Part shown: positions 59,640 to 64,000 of the stretch, piece after piece
Layout: each line of letters begins with the position of its first letter
How positions within the stretch are numbered: the first letter of the stretch is position 1
Origin: Syngnathus acus
Lineage: Eukaryota; Chordata; Actinopteri; Syngnathiformes; Syngnathidae
Direction of reading: 5' to 3'
Assembly: GCF_901709675.1 (NCBI RefSeq)
Contig: NC_051100.1
Coordinates: forward strand, 12,382,286-12,446,285
Length of the DNA stretch: 64,000 bases
Made by a program: the position numbers and the translations under genes
The notes under the pieces: generated by a model
The model's database searches: none
What the model saw: the letters and a program-made list of their open reading frames with translations, nothing else
Told to the model about the DNA's origin: nothing

Positions 59640-61277
59640 AGAGCGATCCAGGGCGCTTGCTTGGAGCACACACACGTTGAGCTCTTGTTTTGTGAAATAA
59701 AGAGCCGGTTACCAAACCCACGTCTTGGCTGGTACTTTGGTAACGCTACGATATAGTTATATACGTAGATCTGTTGGATGGATTTAATGATTTGGAGTGA
59801 CACGGATGGTTCGTTAAAATTGTTGTTTATATTACATTGATTTGATATATCTAGTCTGACGTCAGCGGCGCACGTATTTATTTATTTTTATTTTTTTAAG
59901 TGACAAGACGAAGATTCCGATGGATTAAATGATTTGGAGTGACACGGATGGTTTGATAAAATTGTTGTTTATATTATTGTTATCTGATATATAGTTTATA
60001 TATTGTTATATGGGCCTGTGGAATAATTTGAACTGCAACTGACAACAAGTCCGACGTCGCACACGCGGCGTTGTTTACAGAAAGGACGACGAATTCGATT
60101 GATTGATTTAATGATTTGGAGTGACACAGATGGGCTGATAAGATAAAAGTGTTATTTATGTTATAGTTATTTGAATAACTGTTAATGTTATGTCAAGCCG
60201 GTTCTCAACTCCTCGTTTGTGTTTATGTCACATTAGCATACCGAATCGTTTAGCCCAGTGATCCCCAACCTTTTTTGCGCCACGGACCGGTTACGTGTCA
60301 GAAATATTTTCGCGGACCGGCCTTTATATAAATAAATAATACATTTATATAACTAAATAATACATTTATATAAATAAATAATACATTTATAATAAATATA
60401 TGAATACGATGAAATAAAATGATACGACTGGCATAAAAACAAGTATAAACGACATTAAAATAAAACTCACCATTACATTGAATTAGTGGGAGCACTGAGC
60501 TTGTTTCTCAGAAACGAGCCGGTCCCATCTAGGCGTAATCGGAGACAATGACACCCGAAGTGGTTAAGGTTTGTCTTTTAATGCAGGATGCTTGGTCTCC
60601 ATGTGCCGAAGCAGTTTTGAGGGCTTCATTGCCTCGTTAGCTAGCCTGTCGCCACATATTATGCAGAGTGGGCTTGGCGCGTCATAGTCTTTTAAATGCA
60701 GCTTTCCTTTTCTTAGAAGTCGTAGCCTCTTCTTCTTCCGTCTCCTCATTGGGCTTTTTTCCCTTTCCGAAGAAGCTTTCCAAACATCTCTGTTTCTTGC
60801 TCATTTTTGCTTGCTTTGCGGGCTCAACTGAGGTGACATGTCACGTGACCGAGACGAGCGTCTTGACCTGAACCGACGGATGTAATTGGGAGAGAATCGC
60901 CAATTTGTTTATATTTTTCAAAATAAATACTTACTCATTTTTGCTAGCTTTGCGGGCTCGACTGGGGAAACATGTCACGTGACCGGGACGAGCGTCTTGA
61001 CCTGAATTAATTGATTGTCGATTAAAACTTTTTTTTTTTTTTTTTTTTTTCGTGTGGCTTGGCGGCCCGGTACCAAGTGACCCACGGCCCGGTACCGGTC
61101 CGCGGCCCGGTACCGGTCCACGGACCGGTGGTTGGGGACCACTGATTTAGCCTGTTGTTGCTGGTTTATGTCTGTTCTTGGTGTTGGATATTGTCAAATA
61201 AATTCCCCCAAAATGAGACTTAAACTGCGGTGTTTTTTTCCTTTTTATTGTGCATTTTATGGCTGATGCGACTTGTA
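59640..61277 (+). repeat. Fish interspersed repeat, truncated copy carrying a hAT
   Basis: The sequence from AATAAAGAGCCGGTTACCAA through GGATTTAATGATTTGGAGTG to GCATTTTATGGCTGATGCGA matches the order in 62400-63000. A hAT is inserted at 60256, and the copy ends at the junction with the next element at 61277. Confidence 0.8.
60256..61144 (-). mobile_element. hAT element remnant, copy B
   Basis: CAGTGATCCCCAACC and GGTTGGGGACCACTG are inverted ends; the flanks GTTTAGCC (60248-60255) and ATTTAGCC (61145-61152) match at 7 of 8. A minus-strand piece at about 60560-60745 encodes SPLCIICGDRLANEAMKPSK followed by LLRHMETKHP, the BED zinc finger of a hAT transposase of the ZMYM6/FAM200-like kind. 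The rest of the transposase is missing. The same host sequence without the insert occurs at about 62848-62870. Confidence 0.93.
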
Positions 61278-63030
61278 CCGTAATTTTCGGACTATAAGTC
61301 GCGGTTTTTTTCATAGTTTGGGTGGGGGGGCGACTTATACTCAGGAGCGACTTATATGTGTTTTTTTTTTTTCAAAAAATTTCAAAAAAAAAAAAAAAAA
61401 AAAAAAAAAATGAAACCGCGATAAACGAACCGCAATGTAGCAAGGGATTACTGTAATTTGAATTTCAAGTGACGACAGCAGCGCGAAACCATCTGCGTCA
61501 CTCCAATTCATTAAATCCATCAATCGTCCTTTGTCAACAATGCGTGCGCGCCGCTGACGGCTTTTGCACTTAAAAATATTCCACAGGCCCATATAACGAT
61601 ATATAAATTATATATCAAATAACTATTATATAAGCAATAATGTTATCAAACCATCTGTGCACTCTAAATCATTAAATCCATCGATCAAATTCCTCGTCCT
61701 TTGTCAACATCGCCGCGCGTGCGCCCTGACGTCAGCCTCGTCGTTATTCCACAGATCTACTATATAACTATATTGTAGCGTTAACAAAGTTCAAGGAAAG
61801 ACGTGGGTTTGGTAAACGGCTCTTTATTTAACAAAACAAACTTACAGGCGTGTGGCGGCGTGGACGTCCAGCCACGAAAGGGGACGAGAGCTCCATACGA
61901 TAGGACCGGGCGTGCGTAGAAGCCATGACCGAGCCCTATGCACCGTCCTCGGACAGCCAGCCGGCTGAGCGCCGGCCCTCGACTTCCATCCACGGAGCTG
62001 AAAGGCAGCTCGGTAGAGTAGGACCGGGCGTGCGTAAAAGCATTGTCCGAGCACCATCCACCGTCCCTGGACAGCCACCCGGCCGAGCGCCGGCGCCCGA
62101 CTTCAATCCACGAAAGTGAAAGTAAGCTGGACGAGTGACGCGCGACAGCAGCGCGACAGCAGCGCGACAGCAGCGCGACAGCAGCGCGACAGCAGCGCGA
62201 CGCGACGTCGCGCGTCAGCAGCGCGACGGTTGTTTACATAAAGGACAAAGATCGACTCGTCCAGCTTTCTTTCACTTTCGTGGATTGGTGCATAGGGCTC
62301 GGTCATGGCTTCTACGCACGCCCGGTCCTATCGTATGGAGCTCTCGTCCCCTTTCGTGGCTGGACGTCCACGCCGCCACACGCCTGTAAGTTTGTTTTGT
62401 TAAATAAAGAGCCGTTTACCAAACCCACGTCTTTCCTTGAACTTTGTTAACGCTACAATATAGTTATATAGTAGATCTGTGGAATAACGACGAGGCTGAC
62501 GTCAGGGCGCACGCGCGGCGATGTTGACAAAGGACGAGGAATTTGATCGATGGATTTAATGATTTAGAGTGCACAGATGGTTTGATAACATTATTGCTTA
62601 TATAATAGTTATTTGATATATAATTTATATATCGTTATATGGGCCTGTGGAATATTTTTAAGTGCAAGAGCCGTCAGCGGCGCGCACGCATTGTTGACAA
62701 AGGACGATTGATGGATTTAATGAATTGGAGTGACGCAGATGGTTTTATTAACGTGTTATTTATGTAATAGTTTTTTGAATAACTCTGAATTTTACGTCAG
62801 GGCCGTTCTCAGCTCTTAGTTTGTGTTTATGTCACGTTAGCATAGCTATCGTTTAGCCTGTTGTTGCTCGTTCATGACTGTTCTTGGTGTTGGATTTTGT
62901 CGAATAAATTGCCCCCCAAAATGCGACTTATACTCCGGAGCGACTTATATATGTTTTTTTTCACTTTTTTGGGCATTTTATGGCTGGTGCGACTTATACT
63001 CCGGTGCGACTTATAGTCCGAAAATTACGG
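61278..63030. mobile_element. Palindromic TA-flanked repeat element
   Basis: The outer 25 bases, CCGTAATTTTCGGACTATAAGTCGC at left, are perfectly inverted at 63006-63030, and TA lies on both sides. Within it, 61487-61944 and 62287-62744 are inverted copies of 458 bases. The central 340 bases contain a degenerate tandem duplication, an 11-base array and a further small inverted pair. The poly-T/poly-A stretch at 61362-61410 lies near the left end. No protein is encoded. Confidence 0.88.
62139..62200. repeat. 11-base GC-rich tandem array
   Basis: GCGCGACAGCA is repeated about five times in a row at the centre of the palindromic element and then decays into GCGACGCGACGTCGCG. Confidence 0.93.
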
Positions 63031-63976
63031 TACTCCGGAGCGACTTTTAGTACGAAAAGTAGTACGGTAGATAAAAGTAGGTAATAGAGAACGGAGAAAA
63101 AGAAATTCTTAGAGACTCCAAGTACACAATAAAATGAACATAAAAGCAGAAAAAGTGGATTTTCTATGATATGTCGGGCTTAGACATTGTAGTGAACAGT
63201 AGCTAAAAAAACCAACAACAACAACACAACAAACGTAGAGGGCTGGAAAAAGATCCATGTTTACATTGATTCCCCCCCAAAAAAAACGGAAGAAGAAAAG
63301 CGAAAGGAGAGGAGCATCTTGATGTTTTTTATCAGTTGTTGGTCTTCTGCCCGCTTATCTCCTAACTTGTCCAATCTGTTCTTCCCTCCAGCTCCTCCTC
63401 CTGCTTGGCGCATTCCAGCCTGTGCCTGGACTTGAAGCGCTTTGAGCGGCCTGGGAACAGTCGCTGGAGTACAAACGCCCCATCCCCCCACCAAACAAAG
63501 GTCCAAGGAGCAAGGAGCTGTTTTTGGTGGGTTGGGCTCACATGCATGACAGGGAGGGAGCTTGGAAGCGAGAGGAAAATGGAGTCCTCTGTTCATTTCT
63601 TTCTTTTTTGAAAGGGCGACTTGACAGCCGCCGGCGCGGTGGTTTTCCAGCGCCTTGCGATCGGTCATTAGCGCACACACGTCACAGACAGAAAGCGGAG
63701 GAACGAGCAGGGGCAAAAAAGAAAGGAAGGTCGATTTGATCGAGGCGTCGGGCAGGTTATGATTTGTATTCCTTTACAGGGACCTGGAAATTTGAAATTT
63801 CATTTGGATCAAGTGTTGAAATATCGTCTACGACTGAAGAGATGATGTGTTTTTCCTGTGTAATATGCCAATTAGCAGGTGTACTGCACACGCTGTTGAG
63901 TTGTTTTGTCACGACAACAATTTTGAATGCATCAGCCAGGGAAGACATGCAGGACGAAAAAGAAGCTGAGGAAGTG
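63031..63976. other. No gene seen
   Basis: AT-rich start, then mixed sequence with no recognisable exon. Minus-strand frames at 63261-63716 and 63757-63948 show no family resemblance; a bmpr1a leader exon could in principle be here but I cannot identify one. Confidence 0.5.
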
Positions 63977-64000
63977 TGTGCGTGTGTGTGTGTGTGTGTG
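63977..64000. repeat. (TG)n microsatellite, cut by window end
   Basis: At least 10 TG units running off the end of the window. Confidence 0.93.

Noticed and set aside
63261-63948. Minus-strand frames as a possible bmpr1a leader exon
   Set aside because: No secretory leader followed by a donor in the required phase.

Overview
The window is nuclear DNA of a ray-finned fish, probably a percomorph-type teleost. Evidence: intron-containing vertebrate genes with small introns, several Tc1/mariner, hAT, piggyBac and BEL/Pao elements, a tRNA-derived SINE, and many CA, CATC and poly-G tracts. I recognise five host genes by exon-by-exon translation with matching GT-AG splice phases. They are a beta-1,4-galactosyltransferase 3-like gene (minus, 213-2387), a ZNF365-type coiled-coil gene (plus, 19766-21569), reticulon-4 (minus, 30078-43066), ubiquitin-S27a rps27a (plus, 50700-52135) and most of a BMP type I receptor, bmpr1a (minus, 54499-58832, 5' end not found).

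Layout. 0.2-2.4 kb: b4galt3-like, six coding exons including a 71-base first intron. 3.2-18 kb: no host gene, but a repeat block dominated by a three-level nest. A hAT element (4496-14460) holds a BEL/Pao retrotransposon (5617-14245), which holds two smaller hAT elements (6278-6941 and 7048-8373). Each has exact target-site duplications (TSDs). The BEL/Pao copy keeps a long gag-protease-RT-RNase H frame but has lost its integrase. A Tc1-type element (16131-17680) follows, with a transposase frame broken by one TGA. 18.8-24.2 kb: a fold-back Tc1 derivative ends about 30 bases before the first coding exon of the ZNF365-like gene, and a decayed Tc1 lies behind that gene. 25-28.5 kb: a second, dead BEL/Pao copy split by a small hAT.

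30-43 kb: rtn4, with nine coding exons for the long form and an alternative 16-base first coding exon (34706-34721) that predicts a short Nogo-C-like isoform. 45.4-50.2 kb: a piggyBac pseudogene cut by a hAT and a SINE, followed by another nest (hAT, Tigger-like element, 289-base hAT MITE, 186-base tandem repeat). 50.5-52.1 kb: rps27a, with a 5'TOP-like leader exon. rtn4 and rps27a are divergent, as their homologues are on human chromosome 2p16. 54.5-58.8 kb: bmpr1a. 59.6-63 kb: copies of a fish repeat, one of them a palindrome with two 458-base arms.

The host genes do not form one pathway: they cover Golgi glycosylation, a centrosomal/coiled-coil family, ER shaping, ubiquitin and ribosome supply, and BMP signalling. 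Most of the unusual structure is in the transposon layers, where exact TSDs and one empty site allow the order of events to be read. I found no CRISPR, rRNA or operon-like system and no convincing tRNA gene outside the SINE.
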